Positions 10,501-22,207 are shown, counted from the stretch's first letter. The stretch is DNA of 64,000 bases from Doris montereyensis (GCA_037039925.1 JAXRKP010001194.1:22501-86500), one strand, 5' to 3'. Notes: generated from the letters alone by a model not told the origin. Numbers and translations are program-made.

Positions 10501-13052
10501 AGAAAGTTATCGACAGAGGATTAATCCTTATTGAATGTTTTATATGCTTAGTTTTTAGTAACATTTTATTCCATTTACATTTTCCCCCAAATGTAAATGA
10601 TACAAAAAAACAAATTAAAAGGAATATGTTCAAGAGAGAGCACATCGACGGATTCCTTGTTTCAAATGGTGGATTAAAATTATTTTTTTATCTTTAAATC
10701 TTTGTTATTCCTACTAGCTGTTGTACTATTAGTATCGTTTCCGATTGTTAAGTTTATTACACAAATCCACATGTGCACAATCAGCTGTGTGTTTGTTTTA
10801 AATCTCATTTGTTAATTTAATGACATTGAACACGTAAAATGATGGAAAGGGTTTACATCTCAACTTTGTTATTTTAGTTCATTTCTCCTTTTAGCCATAC
10901 GGAATTGTGATTCCGTTTATGTAAAAAATTAACATTCCACTTTATTGTATCCAGGTACTATGCCATCTTTAACATTACGAGAGTGAGAGGCCTATGAGTG
11001 AATGAGAGTATGAATTATATTATATTATGTTAATTAATTTTTCTGTTGTGATTATTTATTGTAAGCATTGTGCTAGCAAACACAATGTAATTTCCTGTTT
11101 AAGGATCAATATGTATCTTGTCTTATCTTATCTTATAAAGAAACAAACAATATTAGATAGTTAAAATGTAGTAAACCCAATTAATTGACTTCTCAGCCTT
11201 ACTTACTTGTGGGTTTTTTTTTGATCTCCCTTTCCAGGGTGTCCCAGCTTTCTACAGCCTTCTAAAGCAAGGCTTCTTGCATCAGAACAATCAGCGTCTG
11301 GAGGACAACATCATCGTCCTGGAAGGATTTCTTAAGAAATTAGACAAGCCATATTTCCACGGAGACAAAGTCGGCTTTGTTGACTACATGATATGGCCCT
11401 GGTTTGAGCGCATGCCAATGCTCAAGAACGTTACTGGTTGGTTTTCAATGTAGGAGATTTTCATAAAAACTAAGAGCGGAAATAAATCGGCTCAGATGGT
11501 TTTGGGCATGCAGACAAGATTGAATGATGAGAGAATAGCTAAATTAGTATACATTGCTAAAACCAAAGGTAAAAGACCACAAAGCAAACCTCGGAGAAAG
11601 TTGTGAGGATGATATGTAGAAGAGGCACTGAAGCAAAAAATTTAACCTTCACATAAGGGAACAGAAAATATCGGGATAGGGTAGCCTGGACAAAGACCAT
11701 TTCGAGCATGTAAGTCCATTCATCGAAAGATACAATGGGAACTGACAGAGAAAGAAAGAAAGAAAATGAGTTAACAGCACAAACATCTGTTTTTGAGTGA
11801 AATATTAGTTTTATGGTGATCATCTTTGACGTATGCAGGAGTTCAAAAGAATAAGTGATTGGACACAGCACAGAGTTATTTAGAACATCATTAATTTAAC
11901 ACAACTAACACAAGAGACCCTGTCCGCGAGACAATGTATTATTTTAACATCCTATTTCCCTTCATGCTATAGAACCTTAGATAAGCATCAGCTCTATGTT
12001 GTATAACAGCCTTAAATTTAAGTAACTTTGGCACACAGGAAGAAAGAAAAGGTGGACGCACAGGAAAAAAACAAATCTTAGAGGTAAAGCCTGTGTCAGA
12101 CTGTCCGAGGGTAGTAATGTATTGTATCACAGGGTCTGATTAATGGAACAGAAATTAGATTAATGAGGGGCAGCAAAAATTTTGCCTAGAGGTTTGATGA
12201 TAAAAGTAATAATAGAAATAGTGATAATATTGATGAAAATAATAGTCATAATATAGTGATAATAATAATAATAATGATAATAATAGTAAATATAATGATA
12301 ATGCATTTGTTCAGCGCCTGTCCTCCATTGAAATGCTCGAAAATGCTTGACAGTAAAATATATTTAACACAATTAGAGATTACACTAAAATGTATAATTT
12401 TAAAAAGAAGATATTTGTGACAGTACAATTTCAAAAATGCATAGGATTTTAAATAAAACGCTTTTAAGCTAAGAAAAACAAAAGGCCTTCATAAAAAGTT
12501 CAGTCTTATTACTCTTAAGATTTTTTTAAAGATTTGATATGATGGGCTGATTTTTGTTTAAAAAAAGATGTTCCATGAAAGGCAGGGCAGTAATCAGCAT
12601 GGGTCAGCTGCAATATGTAACAATAGGATAAGTGTAAATTTTGTCACAGACCGCCAAAGAATGATGGGGCCACAAGCTGTCATTTTTCCACTCTAAGATA
12701 AGCTTTTGAGGTTTTGAAAAGAGTATATTTCTTCTTTTTTTTTCTTCTTTTTTTTTGGTGCTTTTCATTGGCTTGACCATCATCAAATCAACTGTTTCTT
12801 GCTTTTATCTTTATTTTTTTCACAGACTTTACCATCTCTAAGGAGAAATGCCCTAATATCGTTGCCTGGGTTGACCGAATGTGGAAAGACCCTGTAGTGC
12901 AGACCTGCTGTGTAGATGTCACTTTACTGACAGACCACTATGCCAAGTATAGGACTGGCAATCCTGATTTCACAATTGGCACCGATCAGCGAAAACCCAT
13001 TGATGAACCGTTGGAAAACCTTGATGCTATGAGAGATCCATCAACCTCGTGA
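7599..13052 (+). CDS. Omega-class glutathione S-transferase (GSTO-like), 5 coding exons, 5' end incomplete
   Basis: Omega GSTs are cytosolic, use a catalytic cysteine, and act as glutathione-dependent thioltransferases and dehydroascorbate reductases. Exons joined by GT/AG borders: 7599-7709, 9851-10009, 10331-10428, 11238-11436, 12826-13052 (stop TGA 13050-13052). They give 264 residues counted from the first visible codon. Residues 26-37 read RLYSMLMCPYAQ, the N-terminal thioredoxin-fold strand with the omega CPY catalytic cysteine at 33. Residues 58-73 (KKPDWFFDYNPNGEV) and the YESLIT/EYIEEAFP segment (84-97) form the glutathione site. The helical C-terminal domain follows (GFVDYMIWPWFER, about 169-181). 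Family length is about 240 residues. The first exon opens directly after an acceptor AG with no ATG, so a short start exon lies upstream and was not found. Exon 2 lacks one base near 9956-9960 (GEV then a stop in the raw frame; one extra C restores PLLIHSGKHVYES). Candidate AATAAA signals lie at 13061 and 13437. Family assignment is strong; intactness is inferred. Confidence 0.9.
8335..8625 (+). mobile_element. SINE family C copy
   Basis: CATGTGGTTAGGTTACCGGA, GAATCCTAGCACAGCTAGG, GTTCCTTGGGAAAAACACTT, CAAGTACTAGCTTGGGACTG and ATGCCATTGAAACCGGAATA follow the family order. It lies inside GSTO intron 1. Confidence 0.78.
8622..8760 (-). mobile_element. SINE family C, diverged reverse copy
   Basis: TATGGCCAATAGTACTGGAG, CTTATCCTGGTTTCTATAAC and GAGGATACTAGTCTG correspond to the reversed 3' half of the family. 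It is back-to-back with the forward copy at 8335-8625. Confidence 0.5.
9160..9345 (-). mobile_element. SINE family C, diverged head fragment
   Basis: AGGATTCAAACTCCAAGATC and CTGGCAGCCTAACCACTAGG are the reversed tRNA-like head. The rest is poorly preserved. Lies in GSTO intron 1. Confidence 0.5.
11465..11772 (+). mobile_element. 5'-truncated 3' end of the same LINE family, in GSTO intron 4
   Basis: The stretch matches the 3' end of the LINE at 34120-34345: RLNDERIAKLVYIAKTKG-like coding, then GAACAGAAAATATCGGGA, CATCGAAAGATACAATGG and GGAACTGACAGAG, finishing in GAAAGAAAGAAAG. It lies in the same direction as the host gene, between exons 4 and 5. Only the last ~300 bp is present, the usual result of incomplete reverse transcription. 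Confidence 0.75.
12240..12350 (+). repeat. ATA-rich triplet tract with CAGCGCCT motif (GSTO intron 4)
   Basis: (AAT)n and GATAAT units lead into GCATTTGTTCAGCGCCTGTC and AATGCTCGAAAATGCTTGAC. The 38.3-kb array has the same layout: triplet tract, then an AT-rich step, then AGCGCC. Confidence 0.5.
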
Positions 13053-13060
13053 TAGGCAAA

Positions 13061-13442
13061 AATAAATGTTACTACTTACCAAATTCTCGCATTAACCTTA
13101 CGTCTCAGTTCATTAATTTTGTTCTGTCTTATGCTCTTAGGTGCTTTAACATACTATGTTGGTGAAGAAAAAAACTTTCTGAAATGTTTGTAATCAGCAA
13201 CATTGAAACACACTTGTTTTTGAAAATGATATTATCTAGATCAACACATGTTTTGCACTGTTGATAGTGAAATGTGTATCAAAGAGGTAAAAGTGCGTTA
13301 TATTATTCGGCAAGTCGATGTTTTCAATTCCTTTTACCATAATACTCGTGCATGGGATTTTTATGAAATTTTCCACACAAACACATCATAGTTTGAAATA
13401 ATCATACATGAAACAAATTTTAATCTTAAGTTTAACAATAAA
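13061..13442 (+). terminator. Candidate polyadenylation signals of the GSTO gene
   Basis: AATAAA occurs at 13061-13066, nine bases after the stop, and again at 13437-13442. The second leaves a 3' untranslated region of about 400 bases and is the more usual distance. Confidence 0.4.
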
Positions 13443-14559
13443 GAACAAGCGCGAAAGTTCAGAATTTGTTTATCACTCACCCGATATATATATATACGGT
13501 GTAAATGCTTTTTGTAGAAACTGTTGTAATATTATTCACTGTACCATATCAGTCTTTAACTTTATATGTTGGTGCTTATAAATTGCAAGAAACTTTGTTC
13601 TGGAAGAGCATTTATGAAACATTGTGCCTCTCTCACGTTATTCAGATGCACATTAAAACTGGTCCTTTTGATGTTTATTGTTTTTTCTGTTCACCCAATT
13701 AATATGAAATGAATAGGTATGTTACTATTTTAGTCTATGGTATCTATCTTATACATGTAGAACAAAGGAAGTGTATTTTTCCAAGGTGAATATTAATGCT
13801 ACAAATGTGTATACTCTTGTCATTTATGTTTTAATTTATTCTTTCTTACATTTACCACCACTAAAGGTTAATAAGAATCTCACAGCAAAAAAAGAAAAAT
13901 TGTAGAAGACATTTGAGTTTATTTATATGATCAAAGTTCAAATTTTATTATTTTACTTTAGATAAGTGTGATATATGTACATATGTGTAAAAAATCACAG
14001 GATTTTCAGTAGTATTTGTTAACGTTGCAATTGACGTCATCTTTATTGATATTTTACAGTGGTTACCAATCCTAGATGAACATGGGGAAAGGGTTCATGT
14101 AGAGTCTTAACTGGGAGCCAGATAAGTGAAACATGAATCAAAAGATACTTGCATATATGTAGACATGCACACATGCAAACACCAACACACGCTGAAAACA
14201 TAGAGCAACCTACCAAACTCGCGACAATCGTTCAGGATGGAAAGCTTTGTAATGCAAATGAACAAGGTTGGGGCAGCTACACTGTTATGGAGTCACATTA
14301 GGAACATCCGTATCTCCAAAACTTCACTAAGAAAGACCCAGTATGACAGACTGAAGATGAGCTGGAACTAAACAAAAAATGTCTTGTTTTAGCCATAATA
14401 CAGAGCGTTTTATGACAAAAAGAAATGTTACGATATATCTTGATGGTGAGAACACAAACTGTGCAAGTTAAAAAATGGGATTTTTATTAGAAGTAAATCG
14501 ACAGTGAAAGCCGATATCGTGCAAATCTGAAATGAGTAACAGTCTTTTTTCACTTTTTT
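13443..14559. other. Downstream of GSTO; no gene seen
   Basis: AT-rich. Includes a short TA run at 13486-13496. No coding signal. Confidence 0.6.
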
Positions 14560-14965
14560 AAACATTTTGAAGCTATGTTTCGTCTAATTAGGATTCCGTG
14601 GCACAAGAACAATAGAAACCCATATTATAACCATATGAGCAATCCATGTATCCCTATTGGGTCTAGGTTTTGACACTTGCAAACCGTGTTTGTTTGTGAA
14701 AATAGATTAAAAGCGCAGCATCAAGTTCTTTGATTTTTTCAAAACATTCCAAAATTGGACGGAGGTAAACGGTTTGCAACTTTCACCGTCGAAATGGGAA
14801 TTTGTTTTTGCTCTGAATGTCGTGTAACAAAGTGTTATTTACTGACTGTAGGTATTTATTTTATATTTCTCGACGGTTCCAAAGTGTGCGCACAGGTTAA
14901 TGTAAATTAACCAAGGATTTATAGTTTTGCGATTTTCACCATCAACATGCATTATGCATGTCTAT
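14560..14965 (-). repeat. Dispersed repeat E, copy 2
   Basis: Plus-strand TTAGGATTCCGTGGCACAAG, CCATATGAGCAATCCATGTA, GTTTTGACACTTGCAAACCG and CAACTTTCACCGTCGAAATG are the reverse of copy 1. A second GATTTTCACCATCAACATGC near 14930 suggests an internal repeat. Confidence 0.65.
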
Positions 14966-15432
14966 ATTATACAACACATTTTTACATATTGGAGATTAAA
15001 AACAAAAAGGGCAAGGAAGACTCAATATTCCGTATTTATTGACTTTGAGGGAATATTGATAGATCTGTACTTTTTAAGTAGTGTAAATTTCTAATTAAGA
15101 ATTACTGTCTAAACTACATATTTTGGAGTGGCGTTTTTATATACATAAATGCGTTCTTATTATTGTACTGCATTTTGATTTGTCAAGCGAAGTATGTGAC
15201 ATTTTTAGTCACAGTGTTTATATTTTTTGTTATTTTGTGAAACAATCATGCTTTAACAAATAAATCTGTTTCCATTTCTGAGTCAATTAAATAATGATAA
15301 TTATTTAGTTTCTCCCCTCTGTAGACAAGCTTAATGACTACCATGTTGTATTATTATTTCTACCGAGGTTCAACATCAGGCTAGCTATTATGCTCTTATC
15401 TTTTTAATTTTTACTCTATGCAAAGCAAGGGG
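14966..15432. other. No gene seen
   Basis: AT-rich with no recognised element. Confidence 0.6.
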
Positions 15433-15738
15433 AGTAGTGTCAGTGGCCAAGTGGCTAAGCTGTTGGACTTGGGATCATGAAGTCTTAAGGTTTAAATCCT
15501 AGCAAAGCTAGGTCCGATGTTGTGTTCCTTGGGAATGATGCTTGACCTGCGTTTCCTCCACTCGACCCAGGTACAAATGAGTGCAAGTACTAGCTTGGGA
15601 GTAAAAAAACCTGATTCAGACAAGCGTCCTGTCTAGGAGGTGATTTTAACCACCTGTTCTGCTTCACACTACAGAAACTGGAATAAGCTCTAGCTTTATG
15701 AGCCGTAATGGCTTTGAAGAAACTTTTATAGTAAGGAA
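15433..15738 (+). mobile_element. SINE family C copy
   Basis: GTGGCCAAGTGGCTAAGCTG with GGTTTAAATCCTAGCAAAGC gives A- and B-box-like sites. The body CTCGACCCAGGTACAAATGA and GCTTCACACTACAGAAACTG follows. Confidence 0.8.
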
Positions 15739-17035
15739 GATCAAGGTCTTTTTTTTTATCACCATAGAATAGTTTTCCCCCTCACTGTATTAGTTGTCAT
15801 CAAAATTTGACTTTTGTAAAGGAGCTAAGAAGTAGTTATCTGTAATTTTCTTTAGGTGTAGATTATAATGTATGGAATAGATAGAATTTGTATGCCCGTT
15901 GAAAAGCATAAAAGCATAGCACTTCAGGACTTGAATAAATGAATATCTAGAGTACACTTATACACTTCAATTTTCTCACATGCCAGTCTTGCCAAGCATG
16001 TCTTTTATTTTCTCCATAAATTGAGTTGCATAAACTTGTTTTTACTTTCCCAATAATGTAAATACCTAAATTACTATAGATAATAAAGCACAACAATCGT
16101 TTGCTTCCATAAGTTCATAATTTTTAAAAAAAGTGAATTAACGTTGAAAATTTAGCATTTTTAGTGGAATTTTCTTGTCTTCCTGTAACTTAAATTTAAA
16201 GATCTAGGAATCTTACATCAATGGACAAACAGATTAGACTTAGAGCAAGCTCACAACTGTCAATCGTATTTTGTTGGTCTGTATACACCCACATTTATGC
16301 GAGTGTTTTGTTAAATTATATGTATATATTGCGACCTTTTGAGTACACTGATAACAGTATTTAAATATTTGGATCCGTATCTGGGTTCAGCTTTCTGTCA
16401 TCACTTAATTTATTAATTATTTTCAATATGTAAACAGATTATCATTTTTATGTTTGTTTTTTTGTGAATGATTATTCAATATTAATGGAGAGGAATACAC
16501 ATAAAACCTTTTTTAAAAGGAAAATAATCTTGCATTTCAATTTTATTAATGTTTTGTTAATAATTTTGTTGTACGTGAGCAATAATCTACCAATTTATTC
16601 TTGTGTCCTTGTCCTTTAATATTACAGCATCAATCACGAAAACTTATAAGCTATAGGCAATTTGCCTGTATGAAATAAACATTTTTAGTATGTGACGGTA
16701 ATACTCATTACACAATAATTAAGCTTTCCTGAGTCCTTTTGTTCATCTGTTAGTGTTGGAACAGAGGTGTAGCAGAGCTCTGCGTTTGGCAGCGCACATT
16801 TCACCATGGTGTTGGCGGGTGCGACTAGTAGGCCTTCCTTTCATGATTCCCAGTCTGGTAGCCTAAGCGCTCGGCCACCGATGCCTCAAGGCCAAAATCA
16901 TAGGAGTCAAAAAATATACATGCACAAAGGTATCAGTGCCCTCGCTGTGTGCCATGTTTCAACCACACGATCAATGCATCGCTCCTCCTTCACTCTATGT
17001 CATGGGTTAATGTGTAGTGTAATGTCAGGCCTGCC
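15739..17035. other. No gene seen apart from a SINE head
   Basis: AT-rich to about 16740, then a SINE family C head (16812-16890) and a less AT-rich stretch leading to the TAC array. Confidence 0.55.
16812..16890 (-). mobile_element. SINE family C, head only
   Basis: GATTCCCAGTCTGGTAGCCT then AAGCGCTCGGCCACCGATGC is the reversed tRNA-like head (GCATCGGTGGCCGAGCGCTT). No body was seen to its left. Confidence 0.5.
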
Positions 17036-17074
17036 TACTATTACTTCTACTACTAGTACTACTTCTACTACTAG

Positions 17075-17112
<38 letters not shown>
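17036..17112 (+). repeat. TAC microsatellite
   Basis: ACTACTAGTACT-type interrupted units, then pure (ACT)n. Confidence 0.95.
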
Positions 17113-17347
17113 GATTTACAGTATCATTTCCAGAAGCAGTGGGCCTACATTGTGTTTTCAGATTTAAAATGTTTCCAATTTCTAGATCTACAGATACTTC
17201 ATATCGACATTATTTCCCTTGTAATACCGGCTTTTAAAAAATATAGCGCCATTCCCTTAAATTAGAGCGCCAAGTTACCATTGTCACAACAGTTGGCGGT
17301 ATAACGAGGTTTCAGTGCAGATTTAGAATTACTTTCGTCCCATCATC

Positions 17348-17660
17348 ATGGGTGACTCAATAGTCTAGAGGTAAGGTGTCGGCCTCTCAACCCAAAGATC
17401 GTGAGCTCATGCCCTGCCAACGGTTAATATGTTTTTGAGAGTAAAATCTATCTCCCCCCCCCCCGCCTTGGTCCAAGGTGGGTGGATCGACACCTAGTCC
17501 CATCGGAGATGGGCAATAAAAAAGGAGGCCCTGAGTGTAGTTCACACCACTCTGTGCACGTTAAAGATCCCAGAGCAGTCCGGGCAAAATTAAAAATCCT
17601 ACCAAAAACGCCTAGATCACTGTAGTGTGTGTGAGTAGCCTAAATCAAATAAAAAATCTT
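17348..17660 (+). mobile_element. SINE family A, full-length copy
   Basis: Head AGTCTAGAGGTAAGGTGTCG and GTGAGCTCATGCCC, a C-run before the body, then CTCTGTGCACGTTAAAGATC and an AAATCAAATAAA tail. First of four family-A copies within 2 kb. Confidence 0.8.
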
Positions 17661-18115
17661 TCATTTATACATGTACACACGATTAAGACAATGATGCCAA
17701 CTGTGTATTCATTATGGATATTTCATTCACTTATATACATTAATCCAGTCATTGTGTCATAATATTCCCTTTACCTGCATTTCATAACTGTCAAGATATG
17801 TGAGTCTGCATGGTTTGGGTGTCGCAGTGTTGAGGTATAACGTTTTAAAGGTGAACATCTCTTCCCCTTTTCTTTTTGTACTTGTTCAAATGGTTGTTTT
17901 CTATGATTTCATCTCTACATGTAGTTTTAAAAAAATGTATTTTTCACATCCCTTCTGCTATAAATTTGCCCTGAAACTTGAAATCCGAGGGGGGAAATAT
18001 CAAAGTCGAGGATGGTTTCTTTCTTTTCACTTCATTAATTGTACCCTGTCATGTCACACATCACAACATTTTCACGGTTAAGTCCCTTGTGTAAAGAACG
18101 ACAGTGCGCATAAAT
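17661..18115. other. No gene seen
   Basis: Mixed AT-rich sequence between two SINE family A copies. The open frame at 17800-18081 shows no family features. Confidence 0.55.
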
Positions 18116-18420
18116 ATGGGGGACCCGGTATTCCAAAGGCAAAGTGTCGGCCTTTCAACCAAAAGGTAGTGAGTTCGAGTTCCACCAACGTTTGAAAAAT
18201 TGTTCTCGAGTTTTTCAAGCAAAATCTCCCCCTCCCCCCCCCCCCTCCCCCGGTCCAGGTAGGTGTATCGACACATAGCCCCGTGAGAGACGGATGATAA
18301 AAAGGAGGTCCCGTGTGCAGACCACAACACTGTGCAGATAAGGGTCCCTTGGCTGTTTACATGGTAGTCATGGCAAAATTTAAAAAAAAGTCCTACCAAA
18401 AAATCATCTATAACAAACAG
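18116..18420 (+). mobile_element. SINE family A, full-length copy
   Basis: The head has GAGTTCGAGTTCC as its B-box. A 25-base C-rich run (18228-18252) precedes the body CGGTCCAGGTAGGTG. Ends at CCTACCAAAAAATC. Confidence 0.8.
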
Positions 18421-18486
18421 AAGAACGTAATAAAACCGATATTATTATTACACTTTCAAAGTTTCTGGACCAATCAGTCAGAATTC

Positions 18487-18580
18487 GAGATTTTGCTCGA
18501 AAAATATCGAGAACATTTTTCAACCGTTGGTTGAGAGGCCAACACCCTGCCTCTTGACTACCGAGTTCCGTTCACAGGGC
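18487..18580 (-). mobile_element. SINE family A, head fragment in reverse orientation
   Basis: Reads CGAGATTTTGCTCGAAAA through CAACCGTTGGTTGAGAGGCC and TGACTACCGAG on the plus strand: the head of the SINE reversed, about 70 bp after the forward copy at 18116-18420. Part of the B-box region is deleted. Confidence 0.7.
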
Positions 18581-18599
18581 ACCTAACTCAGGCACTGAG

Positions 18600-18955
18600 G
18601 AAAACAAAAACATATTATGCAGAGAATATTCGAGGAATCAAATGAAAACACAAGAGTAACAAAATCACAATATGTGGAGACTTCAATCTCCCTGACATGA
18701 TACAATATCGGGAAATAAATATCCCGCTCACATAAATCATCTATTCCCGGGCGCATTCAATGAAATAGGCCTCCAACAAACAAATTCCACACCAACAAGG
18801 AACTCCTTATTAATCTTCGATATTTACCTCACCAACGAACCAGACATGATAGACACCTGTTCAACTGTTCCATGACTCGGAGACAGTTTGTGTCAGCACA
18901 AGTACAATTATTGTTAAGTCAAAACCAAAGCAAACATCTTAAACAATCAAATTTT
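18600..18955 (+). mobile_element. LINE endonuclease-domain fragment
   Basis: KITICGDFNLPDMIQYREI contains the GDFN motif of AP-type endonucleases. After a frame change, FNEIGLQQTNSTPTRNS and FDIYLTNEPDMIDTCSTVP follow, a typical continuation in CR1/jockey-like LINEs. No reverse transcriptase follows; a SINE starts at 18973. Confidence 0.7.
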
Positions 18956-18972
18956 GCTCCGCAGTCACTGAC

Positions 18973-19205
18973 CCCTCATGTTGTGGACTCGGTAGTCTAG
19001 AGGCAATGTGACGGCCTCTCAACCAAAAGATAGTGGGTTCGAGCCCCGCCAATGGTTGAAAAATGTTCTCGATTTTTTTTCGAGCAAGATCAACCCACAT
19101 GGTCCAGGTAGGTGAATCGACACATCCTAGACTCATCGGAGACGGACGATAAGAAGGAGAGGTCCCGTGTACGAATAACAACACTGTGCACGTTAGGGGT
19201 GGGGG
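18973..19205 (+). mobile_element. SINE family A copy, 3' truncated
   Basis: Best preserved head in the window: CTCGGTAGTCTAGAGGCAA and GTGGGTTCGAGCCCCGCC match Pol III A and B boxes well. The body stops after TGTGCACGTTAGG in a G-run. Confidence 0.82.
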
Positions 19206-19384
19206 GGGGAGGTTTCTGGGAAGGCCGTTTCCCCCGAAAATGGGACAAATCTAGTATATCATACCAGTGCACAGAGCAGTTCATTCCGTCACAATGATAT
19301 AAAAAAACTCAGTGATCATTTGAATTTATACGAATTGTTTAGAAACGATAAAGACCTATCTTTCAACACAGCTATTATACGATA

Positions 19385-20160
19385 AAAGCCAGTACGGCAA
19401 ATTGGTACTCATTTTGATCGGCACAATAAATGCTATCCAAATGTACCTTCTTTGAGGATCTATTATGAATATTGCCTTAGATCGTCTCAAAAATACGGGA
19501 CATATTCCGAGCACCTATTATCAAAAGGCATCATCTCAAAATGAATAAAAATGTGTTGGTGCATTTGAAACAGAGTCAATAAGAAGTAGTTGAGAGCCTC
19601 TTAAGGTTTTATAATGTTTTAAAATATTATCCTACTCTTTTCTTAGGTTTATAGGAGAAAAAAATATATTCAAATAACAGAAAAAAAGAGAAAAATACGA
19701 TTTTCTTAAAACGTCTTTTTTCATTATTTCCTATCTACTTTTTAAAAATTTCTCAACGTATTTTCATGAAATTTGGTTGAATGATGAGTGGGGGAAAAGA
19801 AAGAAATGATCAGAAGCTTTTTTTATATTATAGTTTGGGAAAAATTGAATTTTTTGTACAATATTTTTGTATATTTTTGGTTGTTCTCATATGCTGTTTT
19901 CAAGAATTCATAAAAACAAAACTTACAAATAAAACAAAAATCCGATCTGATCAAATTTAGATATTGTATCAAATAAGGTGTGTGCTAAGTTTGAAAAAAA
20001 AATTGGGGGCAAAATCCAAGATAGCCGCCATTTCCATGGCAACCGGAAGCGTCAACAAAAAAAAAAAACAACGACATATTTCGAACCCAGTACACCATGC
20101 CCATTACACCTAAACAAAAGTTGAGTTGATAGGAACAAACGGGAAAATGTTCACTCTCAT
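19385..20160 (+). repeat. ~770-bp dispersed repeat D, copy 1
   Basis: Aligns along its whole length with 38420-39185: AGTACGGCAAATTGGTACTC, ATCCTACTCTTTTCTTAGG, ACTTTTTAAAAATTTCTCAA, CCAAGATAGCCGCCATTTCC, CCATGCCCATTA. No coding sequence or terminal repeats were recognised in it. Confidence 0.8.
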
Positions 20161-20366
20161 TATTATTAATATCACAATAATTTCTGCTACATGGGTTTTG
20201 AGAGGAAATAAAATTGTACATGTACATAATTTTAAAATGTACTCTTATACTAAATAACAATTTCTATACGATTTTTTCCCTATGGTAATTAGACCTTCTA
20301 ATAAAAGATAGTTTCAGAGTTAATTTCAATAGTCATTTAGCTTTGTCCATGTAAATAACAAAAGCC

Positions 20367-20694
20367 ATTCATACTTTGACACAAATGCTCCATTTATACT
20401 TTGACATACAAATGTTCCATTTATACTTTGACACAAATGCTCCATTTATACTTTGACACAAATGCTCCATTTATACTTTGACACAAATGCTCCATTTATA
20501 CTTTGACACAAATGCTCCATTTATACTTTGACACAAATGCTCCATTTATACTTTGACACAAATGCTCCATTTATACTTTGACACAAATGCTCCATTTATA
20601 CTTTGACACAAATGCTCCATTTATACTTTGACACAAATGCTCCATTTATACTTTGACATACAAATGCTCCATTAATTTATACTTTGACATACAT
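20367..20694 (+). repeat. 25-bp minisatellite (~13 units)
   Basis: Unit TTTATACTTTGACACAAATG plus CTCCA, almost perfect in the middle. The edge units have CATACAAATG in place of CACAAATG. Confidence 0.95.
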
Positions 20695-21051
20695 ATTATT
20701 CATTGCTCTATTATTTTGGAGGCCAACAAATTAAAGGAAAACAATAACATGAAGTAAACTGATTACAATGTGAGGACATTTTTATTCAATAATAAGATGC
20801 AAAAAAGGCAGCAAAAACAAATTTTAATGCAAAAATTAATGATTTGATAAAAAATGATCTCTGTAACAGCGGAAAGTGGACACGAGTTCAGAGGCTGGGC
20901 AGAAAAGACTATTGACAGATAGGCAGTCTTTGAAAACAGATTAAACTTTGTCTTTACTCTTATCATACTTTTAGATCTTAGTAATGGCATATCACGAAAT
21001 GTCATAAATTGACCACACATATATAAATAAGACACATACACTGATTGTATT

Positions 21052-21295
21052 TTCCTTTAAGATTGTTACGGTCCATTAAACCAGAGCTTATACTGGTTTC
21101 TATAGTATGAATTGAAAGAGGTAATAGCAATTTACCTCCCGATGAACACCAATTTACCGCAGCTTTTACTCTCCCAGATGGCGCTGGTACCCATTTGTAC
21201 TTGGACTGGGTAAGAAAATGCATGTCAAGCATCTTTCTCGAGGAACACAATGTCAGATGTAACATCATTGACATTGTCAGGATTCAAACCCACAT
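21052..21295 (-). mobile_element. SINE family C, diverged copy
   Basis: AAGATTGTTACGGTCCATTA, CTTATACTGGTTTCTATAGT, GGTACCCATTTGTACTTGGA and AGGATTCAAACCCACATTG follow the reversed family order. Confidence 0.7.
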
Positions 21296-21350
21296 TGATC
21301 GTATAGTGAAATGTAAATAAGTATGCATGGCAAAAAAGAGAATCAAATAG

Positions 21351-21812
21351 TAGCAAACTCCATGAATTATGATCAATTTTAGCAAACTCCATGAATTATG
21401 ATCAATTTTAGCAAACTCCATGAATTATGATCAATTTTAGCAAACTCCATGAATTATGATCAATTTTAGCAAACTCCATGAATTATGATCAATTTTAGCA
21501 AACTCCATGAATTATGATCAATTTTAGCAAACTCCATGAATTATGATCAATTTTAGCAAACTCCGTGAATTATGATCAATTTTAGCAAACTCCGTGAATT
21601 ATGATCAATTTTAGCAAACTCCATGAATTATGATCAATTTTAGCAAACTCCATGAATTATGATCAATTTTAGCAAACTCCATGAATTATGATCAATTTTA
21701 GCAAACCGTGAATTATGATCAATTTTAGCAAACTCCATGAATTATGATCAATTTTAGCAAACTCCATGAATTATGATCAATTTTAGCAAACTCCATGAAT
21801 TATGATCAATTT
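21351..21812 (+). repeat. 29-bp minisatellite (~16 units)
   Basis: Unit TAGCAAACTCCATGAATTAT plus GATCAATTT, nearly perfect. Two adjacent units carry CCGTG for CCATG, and a later one (near 21703) also has CCGTG with two bases lost before it. Confidence 0.95.
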
Positions 21813-21898
21813 GATCAAAATTGTGTATGGATATTTTACATTTTGATAGAGCCAAAACATATTTGAATGTCAGCATGACATAAAGCCGCACAAGTAGC

Positions 21899-22207
21899 AA
21901 GTAAAGTAAAGTAAAGTTCCTTCAAGACTGTTACGGCCCGTAGAGCCGTAGCTTATCCTGGTTTCAATAGCGTGAAGTGGAACAGGTGATAATAATCATC
22001 TCCTGACCAGGACGCTAGTCTGACACAGATTTTTTGCTCCCAAGCTAGTGCTTGTACCCATTTGCACCTGGGTAAAGTGGGGGGGGGGGTGAGTGTTTAG
22101 TGTCTTTCCCAAGGAACACAACGCGGACCAAGCTTGGCTAGGATTCGAACCTGGATCTATAAATGATTTACAGTCCAGCAGCCTAACCACTTGGCTACCG
22201 ATGCCAC
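21899..22207 (-). mobile_element. SINE family C, best-preserved copy
   Basis: The tail AGTAAAGTAAAGTAAAGTTC, body GCCGTAGCTTATCCTGGTTT and GTGAAGTGGAACAGGTGATA, and head AGGATTCGAACCTGG with CCTAACCACTTGGCTACCGA are all clear. The head would fold like a tRNA but is joined to the SINE body. Confidence 0.85.

Noticed and set aside
7599..13052. GSTO as a processed or dead pseudogene because of the in-frame stop at 9964
   Set aside because: Introns and all splice sites are intact and only one base is missing, so sequencing error is the simpler reading. Not proven.
20367..21812. Regular short repeats that could be mistaken for CRISPR arrays
   Set aside because: Units are head-to-tail with no unique spacers, in a eukaryotic context with spliced genes. 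They are minisatellites.
21899..22207. Possible tRNA gene in the SINE C head (and similar heads in family A)
   Set aside because: The tRNA-like part is joined to a dispersed SINE body and simple tail, occurs many times, and has mismatched arms.
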